A stretch of DNA of 64,000 bases from Simkaniaceae bacterium. GTDB lineage: Bacteria > Chlamydiota > Chlamydiia > Chlamydiales > Simkaniaceae. The notes under the pieces are model-generated. The model was not told the origin of the DNA. It was given only the letters and a program-made list of their open reading frames with translations, and did no database searches. A program made the translations under genes and the position numbers. Every line of letters starts with the position of its first letter. Within the stretch, counting starts at the first letter, position 1. Location of the stretch: positions 930,001 through 994,000 of the forward strand of contig CP073763.1 of assembly GCA_018399075.1 (NCBI GenBank), written 5' to 3'. Shown piece after piece: positions 44,960-53,296 of this stretch.

Positions 44960-45614
44960 AGATTTCACTGAAGTTATCAAGATTTGTAAAAACTCTTCCG
45001 GCAGTCGAAATAAAGACAGTGAATAATTGATCATTTAAAAGGCAGTCAATGGGCCATGTTTTGAAGGTGCCAAAGTCTGAAAGGGAGCGTAGATCTTCTG
45101 GATTTCTCTCAATGTATTGGACATAAGCAATCTCAACATGTCGGCGTGCGTTAATAAGAGTGATTCGTGCTCGCGTTCTTTTAAGATCTAGGAGCTCAAG
45201 CCGAAGTATTTCTGAAGAGGGGAACGCTGCGCACTCTCTTTCCTTTGCATCAATAGAAGGAGGTGGGAGATCTCTGAGAGCATTGATTTGCGCTTGAAAA
45301 ACTGAAAAGCCCCGAGTTAGTTCACCACTAATAGCGCGATATCTATTCTCCTCATCTCTCACTTCAGACACCCACCTTTCAAGAGTGCCTACAGTTACTT
45401 GCATACTTGGATAATAACCAAAAAATAGAAGGGAAGATGCAATATGAAGATAACTTGGATTTAAGTAGAGAAATCCCCCTAATGATGCGAGTGCTATAAG
45501 AGGAAGTCCAACGCGGGACACACATCGAAGAGTTTCATAAAGAGCGATTTTTTGAGAACATTCCGTCAGTTTTCCTTGAAGAAAAGGTTGATTCCAACTG
45601 GTTATTTGATTCAT
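44952..45614 (-). CDS. Inc-like protein, paralogue of the 46082 gene
   Basis: 220 residues, no signal peptide. Two hydrophobic segments at about 33-51 and 56-74 separated by a 4-5 residue turn form a bilobed domain as in chlamydial inclusion membrane proteins. The C-terminal region shares a gapless 20-residue block with the product of 46082-47011: both have A-Y, Ile, Asn-Pro, Ser, Phe-Gly at the same positions, then Thr and Leu..Gln. Its 3' end overlaps the convergent aminopeptidase gene by 8 bases. Host-membrane location is inference. Confidence 0.7.
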   Translation of the reverse strand: MNQITSWNQPFLQGKLTECSQKIALYETLRCVSRVGLPLIALASLGGFLYLNPSYLHIASSLLFFGYYPSMQVTVGTLERWVSEVRDEENRYRAISGELTRGFSVFQAQINALRDLPPPSIDAKERECAAFPSSEILRLELLDLKRTRARITLINARRHVEIAYVQYIERNPEDLRSLSDFGTFKTWPIDCLLNDQLFTVFISTAGRVFTNLDNFSEIFN

Positions 45615-45636
45615 ATGGTGAAATCATACAGAAAAA

Positions 45637-46065
45637 TTATTTGGAAACAAGAAATTTTAAACTTTCATTTTGAAGTTTTTTGTAGAGGCTTTTAAGACCA
45701 TTTGCACGGCTTGGAGAAAGAGCCTCTAAGAGTCCAATTTCTTTGAGAAAAAGAGGTGGGCATTTAAAGACAGCTTCAGTAGGCTCCCCATCATAGACTT
45801 GAATAAGAAGCTGGGCAAGACCTGCAGAAATCAATGCATCTGAGCTTGCTTGGAGCGATAGAAGCCCTTCTTTACACTCAATCTTCAAGTAAAGGAGGCT
45901 TTGACAGCCTGGCACGAGGTTTTCTTTCACTTTGTCATCAAGAGCCATTATAGGGGCTTTCTGGCCGAGCTCAATGATCCTTTGATATCTTTCCTCTTGA
46001 GAACTTAAAGAGAGAAAAGTTTCTTTAATATGCGTTTGTTTCGCTAAACAACTAGAATAGTCCAT
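45637..46065 (-). CDS. sufE: SufE-like sulfur acceptor protein
   Basis: 142 residues. Cys54 in VPGCQSLLYL is the persulfide-accepting cysteine, SSDALISAGLAQLLIQVYDG is the second family block, and LSPSRANGLKSLY the third. SufE takes sulfur from SufS for iron-sulfur cluster assembly. No other suf gene is next to it; it sits between two Inc-like genes on the same strand. Cytoplasmic. Confidence 0.92.
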   Translation of the reverse strand: MDYSSCLAKQTHIKETFLSLSSQEERYQRIIELGQKAPIMALDDKVKENLVPGCQSLLYLKIECKEGLLSLQASSDALISAGLAQLLIQVYDGEPTEAVFKCPPLFLKEIGLLEALSPSRANGLKSLYKKLQNESLKFLVSK

Positions 46066-46081
46066 AGCTGAGATTATAGAC

Positions 46082-47011
46082 CTAGGCGACTTTTATTGTC
46101 TTAGAAAAGATTTCTTGAGCTATCTCTCGATAACCTTTGCCTTCCAATTCTTGAACAGTCCAATTTTTCTTTCGTTGGTCTAAGTTAGAATAGAAAATAT
46201 TTGAGGATCGATCTAAAGCTTGCCCTTCTAATGATTCTAGGAAACTGTCGGTCTCCAATTTGCCAAACTCTTCAAAACTGTGTGTTTCTGATGGGTTTAG
46301 AGCTATATGGTGGAAGTAGGCAGCTTTAACCTTTGCAGCAACGTGTTCTGTGGCAGTTACATGATTAAGATCTCGCAATATTTGATCAAGTTCTCCTTTT
46401 AATTGTTTCAGTTCCTCAGGAGTACAGCTTTGTTGTATGCGGATAATTTTATCATTGAGCTCACGAACTCTTTGGCGAAGATGGCTCATTTTTTCCATTG
46501 ACTGGTCAGCAACACTGCTCCAATACATGATTCTACCAACAAGGTTAGATTGGGGTTTAGAAAGAGAAGGGTTCCTTTCTCGAGCAATTTCTGCCATTTT
46601 AGCAACTGATTCATGGATCTCAGCACTTCTTCGGTGCTCAATTTCCTTTTTCTTGAATGGAAGGACTCCAAATGATATTCCAAGTTCTTTATTTTCAAAG
46701 CCTTCATAGAAAACGCGGCGATAAACACCGGTTCCCCCAACAAGGACTAAGGCGGCAATAGCAGCAGCAACAGGAGGTGCTAAGCCAGAAATAGCAAGGA
46801 GACCAATGGCGACGCCTGCAACAATACCCACAAGGAGGACCGCGCCTACAACCATCGCTATAATTGAAGCCACTTTGTATACTTTTTCTTTGAATCTATC
46901 GGAACTTGCTGATTCAGAAAGATTTATCATGCAATACTTCTGATATTGATGATCAGGAGATGGAGAATAAGGCTCTGTAGCAGCAGATCCAGGACTTTGC
47001 ACAACTTCCAT
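46082..47011 (-). CDS. Inc-like bilobed membrane protein
   Basis: 309 residues from the ATG at 47011, which has AGGAAAG a few bases upstream; the frame extends to 47062 but without a ribosome site. No signal peptide; a 47-residue polar N-terminus leads to a bilobed hydrophobic domain (48-75 and 78-97, with Gly-Leu-Ala-Pro-Pro at the turn), the defining feature of chlamydial inclusion membrane proteins secreted by type III. A coiled-coil region (150-225) follows. Shares its C-terminal block with the 44952 product. Function unknown. Confidence 0.75.
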   Translation of the reverse strand: MEVVQSPGSAATEPYSPSPDHQYQKYCMINLSESASSDRFKEKVYKVASIIAMVVGAVLLVGIVAGVAIGLLAISGLAPPVAAAIAALVLVGGTGVYRRVFYEGFENKELGISFGVLPFKKKEIEHRRSAEIHESVAKMAEIARERNPSLSKPQSNLVGRIMYWSSVADQSMEKMSHLRQRVRELNDKIIRIQQSCTPEELKQLKGELDQILRDLNHVTATEHVAAKVKAAYFHHIALNPSETHSFEEFGKLETDSFLESLEGQALDRSSNIFYSNLDQRKKNWTVQELEGKGYREIAQEIFSKTIKVA

Positions 47012-47208
47012 AATCTTTCCTAAATTAACTATTATTGTTTTAATGATAATATTATAACACAAATAGCGATAAATTTATTGATTTAAATTATTAGTATATG
47101 TTTATTTTAATTATTAAAATTTTGTTTTGTCAGCATCTTTTTTCCTTTGGTTTAAATAGCCTCTTATATAGAATCTGACCACAGCACAGATATTGAATAA
47201 GAGTAAGT

Positions 47209-47427
47209 ATGCCAAAAGAAGATACAATTAAATTAGAAGGAGTTGTTGAAGACCTTCTTCCAAATATGACATTCAAAGTTGCCCTTGAAAATGGAATGAC
47301 AGTTCATGCTCATCTTTGCGGAAAAATGCGTATGCGTAATATTCGTGTTTTTGTAGGAGATACCGTAAAGGTAGAAATGTCTCCTTATGATCTTTCTAAA
47401 GCCCGCATTATCTATCGTCAAAGATAA
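47209..47427 (+). CDS. infA: Translation initiation factor IF-1
   Basis: 72 residues, exactly the size of the family, one OB-fold ([19 protein letters not shown]...[13 protein letters not shown]...[21 protein letters not shown]). It blocks the ribosomal A site during initiation with IF-2 and IF-3. Position upstream of the tuf block is chlamydial. Confidence 0.97.
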   Translation: MPKEDTIKLEGVVEDLLPNMTFKVALENGMTVHAHLCGKMRMRNIRVFVGDTVKVEMSPYDLSKARIIYRQR

Positions 47428-47477
47428 CCACTATTCCTTACAATTTCTAACAGGCTAGTCTTATTGAAGAAAGGCCT

Positions 47478-47885
47478 CTAATGATGCTTTTTGATTGGTT
47501 CCGATAATCCAAGTAAAGTGAAGAGGGCTTTAAGATTAACTGGTAAAGGAGTTCCTCTTGCAGCAACTTCCTCTAATAATAATTTTAATTCCTGTTTCTT
47601 GTCTTTTAAATCTATATATCTAAGATCATCTATAGATTGAGTGCTAGTCGTAGATCCACTCGAACTTGGAGAAACTTCTTTTACCCCTTTTTCATTGCCC
47701 AAAGTTCCAAGAGGACGATGATCCTTCTTTAGCATATCCTCTAGTTGAAGAAGAGCTTCTAATATTTGAACAAGAGTTTCTAATAATAAGCCATCTCCAC
47801 CCTTAATGGCTTTTGAAATTTCGTTTTCAATATTATTAATCTGTTCACGAATTTTGCTTGTTTGGTCATGAGTAATAGTTGACAT
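47478..47885 (-). CDS. Small coiled-coil protein of unknown function
   Basis: 135 residues, helical at both ends (10-60 and 90-130) with a Ser/Thr-rich linker (SPSSSGSTTSTQS). No signal peptide or membrane segment. Isolated gene on the minus strand. No family recognised; the secreted-type composition is only suggestive. Confidence 0.55.
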   Translation of the reverse strand: MSTITHDQTSKIREQINNIENEISKAIKGGDGLLLETLVQILEALLQLEDMLKKDHRPLGTLGNEKGVKEVSPSSSGSTTSTQSIDDLRYIDLKDKKQELKLLLEEVAARGTPLPVNLKALFTLLGLSEPIKKHH

Positions 47886-48727
47886 AGCTTTTATACCTAA
47901 TAATTTTTTCGGTTTACTTTTTTGTTTTTAGTTTGATTTTGACATCACTATCACCTTAATAATAACATATTTATATAATTTATTTTAAATAATTGCTAAT
48001 AAATTGTAAAAAATAAATATTAATTTACTAATAACCAGCTCTTTAAGAGTCATTATTGCGCTGTTTGTCATTGCGTGTAAGTTTTCTCTGATTCGGGCGC
48101 TAAAAATCCTTACTTAATCTCAAAAGCAAATAATTCAATCTGCTTGCATTTAGCGCTTTAAGTTTAATAAATTGTTCATGCAAAGGCTGTGCAGGCGTAG
48201 TTCGAATCGCCTAATCTGTTCCTAGGTAGAGCGGCTATTCAATAATTGTCATTAAGGCAGGGCTATTGTTCTATAAAAAGAAGCTCTGTATGAGTTCACC
48301 TTTAGCCGAAGGTGTTTTATTGAGAAATCATATTATTCTAGTGGTTGAAATCAAGCGCCCAAGTTTTGCAGTCAGATTTTTTTGCAAAAAAAACCTTTAG
48401 GAGAGGTTGAGAAAGCTAAAAAGGACAATTTTTTCTTTTGAAGGTGTAACTAAAGAGTTGAAGGGTTTGAAGAAAAGCAAGTGAGCGTCAAAATAGGGTG
48501 AAGAAAAAAAACTTTTTAAGCATAAGGCTAAGCTCGATTGTCCAGTAGAAAAAAAAGAATGCAGAAAAAAAGATCGCAATCATTTAGATTTATGGTTGCA
48601 TTTTTTTTAGCTCATAGTTAAGCTTTAATGCATTCGCTTGAAAACTGTAAGCGTGTATGCCGTTCCACTACATCTTTATTTAGAGATAAAGGCGTGATGA
48701 AAGGGTATTAACCCTTACAGTTAAAGT
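47886..48727. other. Long AT-rich region before tRNA-Thr, no gene seen
   Basis: About 840 bases. An 8-bp inverted repeat GCGCTAAA/TTTAGCGC (48097-48104, 48149-48156) and the terminator at 48576 are the only clear elements. A 60-codon minus-strand frame (48579-48397) is antisense to A-rich sequence and not protein-like. The plus-strand terminator implies a transcript, possibly a small RNA or a decayed gene, ending at 48609. Confidence 0.45.
48576..48609 (+). terminator. Rho-independent terminator, upstream transcript unknown
   Basis: GCAATCAT (48576-48583) pairs with ATGGTTGC (48592-48599) through seven Watson-Crick pairs and one G-T, followed by A and eight T. No annotated gene precedes it on this strand within 1 kb except infA (ends 47427). 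Confidence 0.7.
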
Positions 48728-48799
48728 GCCCAGATAGCTCAGGGGTAGAGCATTTGCATGGTAAGCAAAAGGTCGTAGGTTCAATTCCTATTCTGGGCA
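48728..48799 (+). tRNA. tRNA-Thr (GGU)
   Basis: 72-nt cloverleaf: acceptor GCCCAGA/UCUGGGC, D arm AGCUCAGGGGUAGAGC, anticodon stem UUUGC/GCAAA with loop AUGGUAA (GGU), T arm GUAGG UUCAAUU CCUAU. CCA not encoded. It lies 61 bases before tuf, as in the classical thr-tuf arrangement. Confidence 0.95.
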
Positions 48800-48860
48800 T
48801 AGAAAGCAAAGCTAAACTGAATTGATATATGATTAGGAGCCTAAGCGGAGGATAACTACA

Positions 48861-50045
48861 ATGGCTAAAGAAGCATTTCAAAGGAATAAGCCCCACGTTA
48901 ATATCGGGACCATTGGGCACGTCGATCACGGAAAAACAACTCTAACTGCAGCGATTACTTCATTCCTTGCAAAAAAGGGTGGAGCTAAGCTTCGTGATTA
49001 CGCTTCCATCGACAATAGTCCTGAAGAAAAAGCACGTGGAATTACAATTAACTCAAGCCACGTTGAATATGAAACAGATAACCGTCACTACGCTCACGTA
49101 GATTGCCCTGGACACGCCGACTATGTTAAAAACATGGTTACTGGTGCTGCTCAAATGGACGGTGCGATTCTCGTTGTTGGTGCAACAGATGGACCAATGC
49201 CCCAAACTAAAGAACACGTTCTTCTAGCCAGACAAGTTGGAGTTCCATCGATTGTTGTTTTCTTAAACAAAATGGATCAAATCAGCAAAGGTGATGAAGA
49301 GCTTGTAGAACTTGTCGAAATGGAAATCGGCGAGATGCTTGAAGCACAAGGTTATAAAGACTGCCCAATTATTCGTGGATCTGCACTTAAATCATTAGAG
49401 GGTGATGCAGAGTGGGAAAAAGGCATTGAAGAGCTAATGAAGGCTGTTGATGAAAAAATCCCAACACCTGAGCGTGAAGTTGATAAGCCATTTCTTATGC
49501 CAGTTGAGGATGTTTTCTCGATTTCTGGACGAGGAACTGTTGCTACAGGACGTGTTGAGAAAGGGATAATTAAGCTTAACGATAAAATTCAAATTGTTGG
49601 TCTTCGTGAGACACGTGAAAGTGTTGCGACAGGACTAGAGATGTTTAACAAGCTTCTTGATGAGGCTCGTGCTGGAGAGAACGTTGGTGTTCTTCTTCGC
49701 GGCGTAGAGAAAAATGACATTGAAAGAGGAATGGTTCTTGCCGCTCCTGGTTCATGTACTCCTCATACGAAGTTTAAAGGAACGGTTTATATCCTTAAAA
49801 AAGAAGAAGGTGGACGTCATAAGCCATTCTTTACTGGATACCGTCCTCAATTTTATATCCGAACAACAGATGTTACAGGAACAGTCACTCTTCCTGAGGG
49901 AACTGAGATGGTAATGCCTGGAGATAATGTTGAATTGACTGGTGAATTACTTAGCCCAGTTGCGATGGAAGAAGGAATGCGTTTTGCTATCCGTGAAGGC
50001 GGTAGAACCATTGGTGCTGGAACAGTTACCAAAATCATCGAGTAA
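48861..50045 (+). CDS. tuf: Elongation factor Tu
   Basis: Delivers aminoacyl-tRNA to the ribosome as a GTP complex. 394 residues, normal length. [10 protein letters not shown]-loop (residues 18-26), ARGITIN switch region, [16 protein letters not shown] nucleotide specificity motif and the C-terminal barrel domains are all intact. GGAGGA 8 bases before ATG. Followed by a hairpin terminator and tRNA-Trp. Confidence 0.98.
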   Translation: MAKEAFQRNKPHVNIGTIGHVDHGKTTLTAAITSFLAKKGGAKLRDYASIDNSPEEKARGITINSSHVEYETDNRHYAHVDCPGHADYVKNMVTGAAQMDGAILVVGATDGPMPQTKEHVLLARQVGVPSIVVFLNKMDQISKGDEELVELVEMEIGEMLEAQGYKDCPIIRGSALKSLEGDAEWEKGIEELMKAVDEKIPTPEREVDKPFLMPVEDVFSISGRGTVATGRVEKGIIKLNDKIQIVGLRETRESVATGLEMFNKLLDEARAGENVGVLLRGVEKNDIERGMVLAAPGSCTPHTKFKGTVYILKKEEGGRHKPFFTGYRPQFYIRTTDVTGTVTLPEGTEMVMPGDNVELTGELLSPVAMEEGMRFAIREGGRTIGAGTVTKIIE

Positions 50046-50063
50046 AACAAGTAGGAATATTTG

Positions 50064-50091
50064 TAAAGAGGCTTTGAGCTAAGCCTCTTTA
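50064..50091 (+). terminator. Hairpin after tuf
   Basis: AAAGAGGCTT (50065-50074) and AAGCCTCTTT (50081-50090) form a perfect 10-bp stem with a 6-base loop, with only the T residues inside the stem and no T run after it. Partial terminator or processing site between tuf and tRNA-Trp. Confidence 0.6.
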
Positions 50092-50115
50092 CAGTGCTCT
50101 AAAGTGGAGCAATTT

Positions 50116-50188
50116 GGGTGTGTAGCTCAGTTGGTAGAGCAGCGATCTCCAAAGTCGCCGGTCGGGGGTTCGAATCCCTCCGCACTCG
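50116..50188 (+). tRNA. tRNA-Trp (CCA)
   Basis: 73-nt cloverleaf: acceptor GGGUGUG/CGCACUC with two G-U pairs, D arm AGCUCAGUUGGUAGAGC, anticodon loop CUCCAAA (CCA), T arm CGGGG GUUCGAA UCCCUC, discriminator G typical of Trp. It lies between tuf and secE as in other chlamydiae. Confidence 0.95.
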
Positions 50189-50238
50189 GTTAGAGAAGTT
50201 CGCCTGAGGAACTCTCTTAAGAATTAGATTAGGACTCA

Positions 50239-50511
50239 ATGAAGAAAAAACCAAATATGACGGTTTCACAAAAAATAGCAGATTTAAACACAGCAAAGAA
50301 AAAGAGAGCCAAGCGTAAGGGTAACTTCTTTCAGGACATGAAAGAAGAGATGAAGAAGGTCTCTTGGACTAGTAAGGATGAGCTTAGAACCTGCGGAAGG
50401 ATTGTAATAGGATCGATTTTTGTCCTTGGTGTCGGTATCTACCTTGTTGATTTGTGTATCCGCCTTACTTTGGATGGAATTGGAAATCTCGTGCGATTAA
50501 TAGGAGCTTAA
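50239..50511 (+). CDS. secE: Preprotein translocase subunit SecE
   Basis: 90 residues. A basic cytoplasmic N-terminus ends in the family motif EMKKVSWTSKDEL (about 36-48) followed by one membrane helix (IVIGSIFVLGVGIYLVDLCI). Clamps SecY in the protein-conducting channel. Adjacent to nusG as nearly everywhere in bacteria. Confidence 0.95.
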   Translation: MKKKPNMTVSQKIADLNTAKKKRAKRKGNFFQDMKEEMKKVSWTSKDELRTCGRIVIGSIFVLGVGIYLVDLCIRLTLDGIGNLVRLIGA

Positions 50512-50512
50512 T

Positions 50513-51070
50513 TTGAATATGGAAGGTCAATGGTTTGTTATTCAGGTCATGTCGGGACAGGAAAAAAAGGTTAAGAAGAACCTTGAAGAAAATCGCGTAG
50601 CGACTGGAATGACTGAAATGGTCCTTGAGGTGATTGTGCCGACTGAAAATGTAGCTGAAGTCAAGCGAGGGGAACAAAAAATTAGTGAAAAGCGTCTTTG
50701 GCCTGGGTATGCCCTCGTCAAAATGAAGCTTACCGATGATTCTTGGATGTATGTCAAGGAAACTAATGGGGTGATAGATTTCTTAGGTGGAGGGAAACCA
50801 GTTCCCTTATCTGAGGGAGAAGTTGGAGAAATCCTACATGACCTACAAACCCGTAAGGGAGAGGTTGCCTACAAGAACAAGATTTCAGTCGGTGATAACG
50901 TTAAGATTACAGATGGTGTATTCGTTAACTTTATGGGAACAGTCGAAGAAGTTAACCATGAGAAGGGAAAACTCAGTGTTATGGTTTCGATCTTTGGTCG
51001 AGACACACGTGTTGATGATTTAGAGTTCTGGCAAGTTGAAGAAGCTCCAGTTGATGCAGAAGTTGAATAA
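50513..51070 (+). CDS. nusG: Transcription termination/antitermination factor NusG
   Basis: 185 residues from the TTG at 50513 or 183 from the ATG at 50519. GGAG ends 6 bases before the TTG, better spaced than for the ATG, so TTG is a real option. NGN domain ([27 protein letters not shown]) and KOW domain ([23 protein letters not shown]) are complete. Binds RNA polymerase and couples it to Rho or the ribosome. Confidence 0.97.
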   Translation: MNMEGQWFVIQVMSGQEKKVKKNLEENRVATGMTEMVLEVIVPTENVAEVKRGEQKISEKRLWPGYALVKMKLTDDSWMYVKETNGVIDFLGGGKPVPLSEGEVGEILHDLQTRKGEVAYKNKISVGDNVKITDGVFVNFMGTVEEVNHEKGKLSVMVSIFGRDTRVDDLEFWQVEEAPVDAEVE

Positions 51071-51079
51071 GGAAAGGTA

Positions 51080-51508
51080 ATGGCGAAGAAACTACAAAAA
51101 AAGATTAAATTGCAAATTCCCGCTGGTAAAGCAAGTCCTGCACCTCCTATTGGACCAGCTCTTGGTTCCGCAGGACTAAACATTATGGCCTTCTGTAAGG
51201 ATTTTAATGCTAAAACTCAAGATAAAGCAGGGGATATTTTACCTGTAGAAATCTCAGTATTTGCTGATAAGAGTTTTACCTTTATTACCAAAGAGCCTCC
51301 AATGGCTAGGTTGATCCTTAAAGAACTAGGGCTTGATAAGGGTTCAGGTGTGCCGAACAGGGATAAAGTGGGTAAACTTACAAAAGAACAAGTGAAAAAA
51401 ATCGCAGAAAAGAAAAAACCAGACCTGAGAGTTCGTTCAATGGACGCAGCAATGAAAGTTGTTGAGGGGACTGCTAGATCTATGGGCGTGGATATCATAG
51501 AAGGTTAA
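51080..51508 (+). CDS. rplK: Ribosomal protein L11
   Basis: 142 residues, standard length. The N-terminal [16 protein letters not shown] (about 15-30) and the C-terminal rRNA-binding domain ([22 protein letters not shown]) are intact. Part of the GTPase-associated centre of the 50S subunit. AAGGAAAGG-like ribosome site before ATG. Confidence 0.98.
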   Translation: MAKKLQKKIKLQIPAGKASPAPPIGPALGSAGLNIMAFCKDFNAKTQDKAGDILPVEISVFADKSFTFITKEPPMARLILKELGLDKGSGVPNRDKVGKLTKEQVKKIAEKKKPDLRVRSMDAAMKVVEGTARSMGVDIIEG

Positions 51509-51514
51509 GGAAAG

Positions 51515-52213
51515 ATGACGAAGAGAAGTAAAAGATTAAAAGAAATTGAGAAACTTGTAGATAGAGAGAAGAGTTACACTTTGGGTGAAGCTGTAGATAT
51601 CCTCAAGAAATCTCCAAAAGTAAAATTTGATGAGTCGGTAGAAATCGCGCTCCGCATTGGTGTTGATCCTAAGAAGTCTGACCAACAAGTTAGAAGTACG
51701 GTCTTTTTGCCGCATGGATCTGGAAAGACAATAAGGGTTATTGTCCTAGCAAATGGGGATAAAGCCAAGGAAGCCTTAGATGCTGGTGCAGATCAAGCAG
51801 GCGACCAAGAGCTTATTGATAAGATTAAGGGTGGTTGGACTGACTTTGATGCAGTGATTGCTACGCCCGATATGATGCGCGAAGTAGGAAAGCTAGGAAA
51901 AGTTCTTGGACCGCGCGGATTAATGCCTACGCCAAAAGCTGGTACGGTGACTACTGATGTTAAGAAAGCTGTTGAGGACTTAAAGAAAGGTAAGATTGAA
52001 TTTAAAGTCGATAAGAATAGCGTTATCAATAACCTAGTTGGAAAACTTTCGTTTTCTAGGGAGCATCTTGTTGAAAATGTTCAGTCACTATTAGGGGCTA
52101 TTTCAAGAGCTAAACCTGCCACAGCAAAGGGACAGTACATGTGCTCTCTTTTCCTATCATCAACGATGGGAGCTGGCCTAAAAATTGATATTAACTCACT
52201 CGCTCTTAGTTAG
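51515..52213 (+). CDS. rplA: Ribosomal protein L1
   Basis: 232 residues. Contains the L1 signature ([20 protein letters not shown] region near 132-152) and forms the L1 stalk; in many bacteria it also represses its own rplK-rplA mRNA. Six bases after rplK, so cotranscribed. Confidence 0.98.
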   Translation: MTKRSKRLKEIEKLVDREKSYTLGEAVDILKKSPKVKFDESVEIALRIGVDPKKSDQQVRSTVFLPHGSGKTIRVIVLANGDKAKEALDAGADQAGDQELIDKIKGGWTDFDAVIATPDMMREVGKLGKVLGPRGLMPTPKAGTVTTDVKKAVEDLKKGKIEFKVDKNSVINNLVGKLSFSREHLVENVQSLLGAISRAKPATAKGQYMCSLFLSSTMGAGLKIDINSLALS

Positions 52214-52226
52214 GGAATAAAAGAAT

Positions 52227-52751
52227 ATGCGAAAAGAAAAACAGTTTCTCCTAGACGAGATTAAAGACAAGCTTAGTGAATCTAATGACTTTGTCATAAC
52301 AAGTTATCAGGGGATTGACCCAAATAAAGCTTCAGATTTCCGTACATCAATTGTTGATAGTGGAGGTCTTTTCTGCGTTGTTAAGAAGAGAGTCTTCTTA
52401 AAGGCGGCAGATGAGGCTGGAATTAAGATTGATAAAGAAATGCTTAAAGGGCATATCGGTATTGTTTATTCAGGGGAAGATACCGTTGCTACAACTAAAG
52501 CAGTCTACAAATTTAAAAAAGACAACGATAAACTCCTTGATGTCCTAGGTGGTCAGTTTGAAGGGAAGATGTGTTCACCTTCAGATTTAAAGGAGATTTC
52601 AGCATTGCCAACCCAAGAGCAAATGCGAGCAGAATTCCTTGGAGTTCTCGAAGCACCTCTCTCTGGACTTGTTTCTGTTATGGAAGCGGCAATGACAGGA
52701 GTCGTTAGTTGCATGGACCAACAGGTTCAGAAAAATGAATCAGAACAATAA
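52227..52751 (+). CDS. rplJ: Ribosomal protein L10
   Basis: 174 residues. N-terminal rRNA-binding domain ([16 protein letters not shown]...VITSYQGI) and a C-terminal helix that carries L7/L12 dimers. Thirteen bases after rplA. Forms the P stalk of the large subunit. Confidence 0.96.
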   Translation: MRKEKQFLLDEIKDKLSESNDFVITSYQGIDPNKASDFRTSIVDSGGLFCVVKKRVFLKAADEAGIKIDKEMLKGHIGIVYSGEDTVATTKAVYKFKKDNDKLLDVLGGQFEGKMCSPSDLKEISALPTQEQMRAEFLGVLEAPLSGLVSVMEAAMTGVVSCMDQQVQKNESEQ

Positions 52752-52771
52752 ACGCAAAGGGGAATTTAACC

Positions 52772-53173
52772 GTGCCAACACAAGAACAAAACATTGAAAA
52801 GCTCGTAGATACGCTAAGTGAACTTTCAGTTTTAGACCTCTCTAAGCTAAAGAAAGCTCTTGAAGACAAGTGGGATGTTAAAGCCGCAGCAGGTGGACCT
52901 GTTATGATGGCTGCAGCACCTTCTGCTGGTGGAGAAGCTGCTGCTGAAGAAGCAACAGATTTCCAAGTGACTCTTGAGGAATCTCCAGCTGACAAGAAAA
53001 TTGCTGTCATTAAAGTTGTTAGAGAAGTGACAGGTCTTGGTCTTAAAGAAGCGAAGGAGCTTGTTGAAGGAGCCCCTAAGGTTCTTAAAGAAACCGCTCC
53101 AAAAGCTGAAGCTGAAGAGATCAAGAAGAAGCTTACTGATGCAGGTGCAAAGGTTGCACTTAAGGGTGTTTAA
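52772..53173 (+). CDS. rplL: Ribosomal protein L7/L12
   Basis: 133 residues starting at GTG (AAAGGGGA is 8 bases upstream). N-terminal dimerisation helix, Ala/Gly-rich hinge ([22 protein letters not shown]) and the C-terminal factor-binding domain ([28 protein letters not shown]). Recruits translation factors. Confidence 0.96.
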   Translation: MPTQEQNIEKLVDTLSELSVLDLSKLKKALEDKWDVKAAAGGPVMMAAAPSAGGEAAAEEATDFQVTLEESPADKKIAVIKVVREVTGLGLKEAKELVEGAPKVLKETAPKAEAEEIKKKLTDAGAKVALKGV

Positions 53174-53206
53174 GAGCTGTCTTAAGCTAAATCACTCAAA
53201 TGACCA

Positions 53207-53238
53207 GCAGAAACCTCACCGGAGAGGTTTCTGCTTTT
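53207..53238 (+). terminator. Hairpin between rplL and rpoB (partial terminator)
   Basis: GCAGAAACCTC (53207-53217) pairs with GAGGTTTCTGC (53224-53234), followed by four T. In many bacteria a partial terminator here reduces transcription of rpoBC relative to the ribosomal genes. Confidence 0.7.
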
Positions 53239-53296
53239 GCGCATGTAAATCCATGCGAGCAAGAATACGTATCATAACTTTCACGGAGGCATTTCC

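Noticed and set aside
48195-48222. T-arm-like segment (GTTCGAAT flanked by AGGCG/CGCCT)
   Set aside because: The loop is ten bases long and no acceptor, D or anticodon arm can be built around it.
48397-48579. 60-codon minus-strand frame in the gap before tRNA-Thr
   Set aside because: Antisense to A-rich sequence, Phe/Ser-rich translation with no ribosome site.
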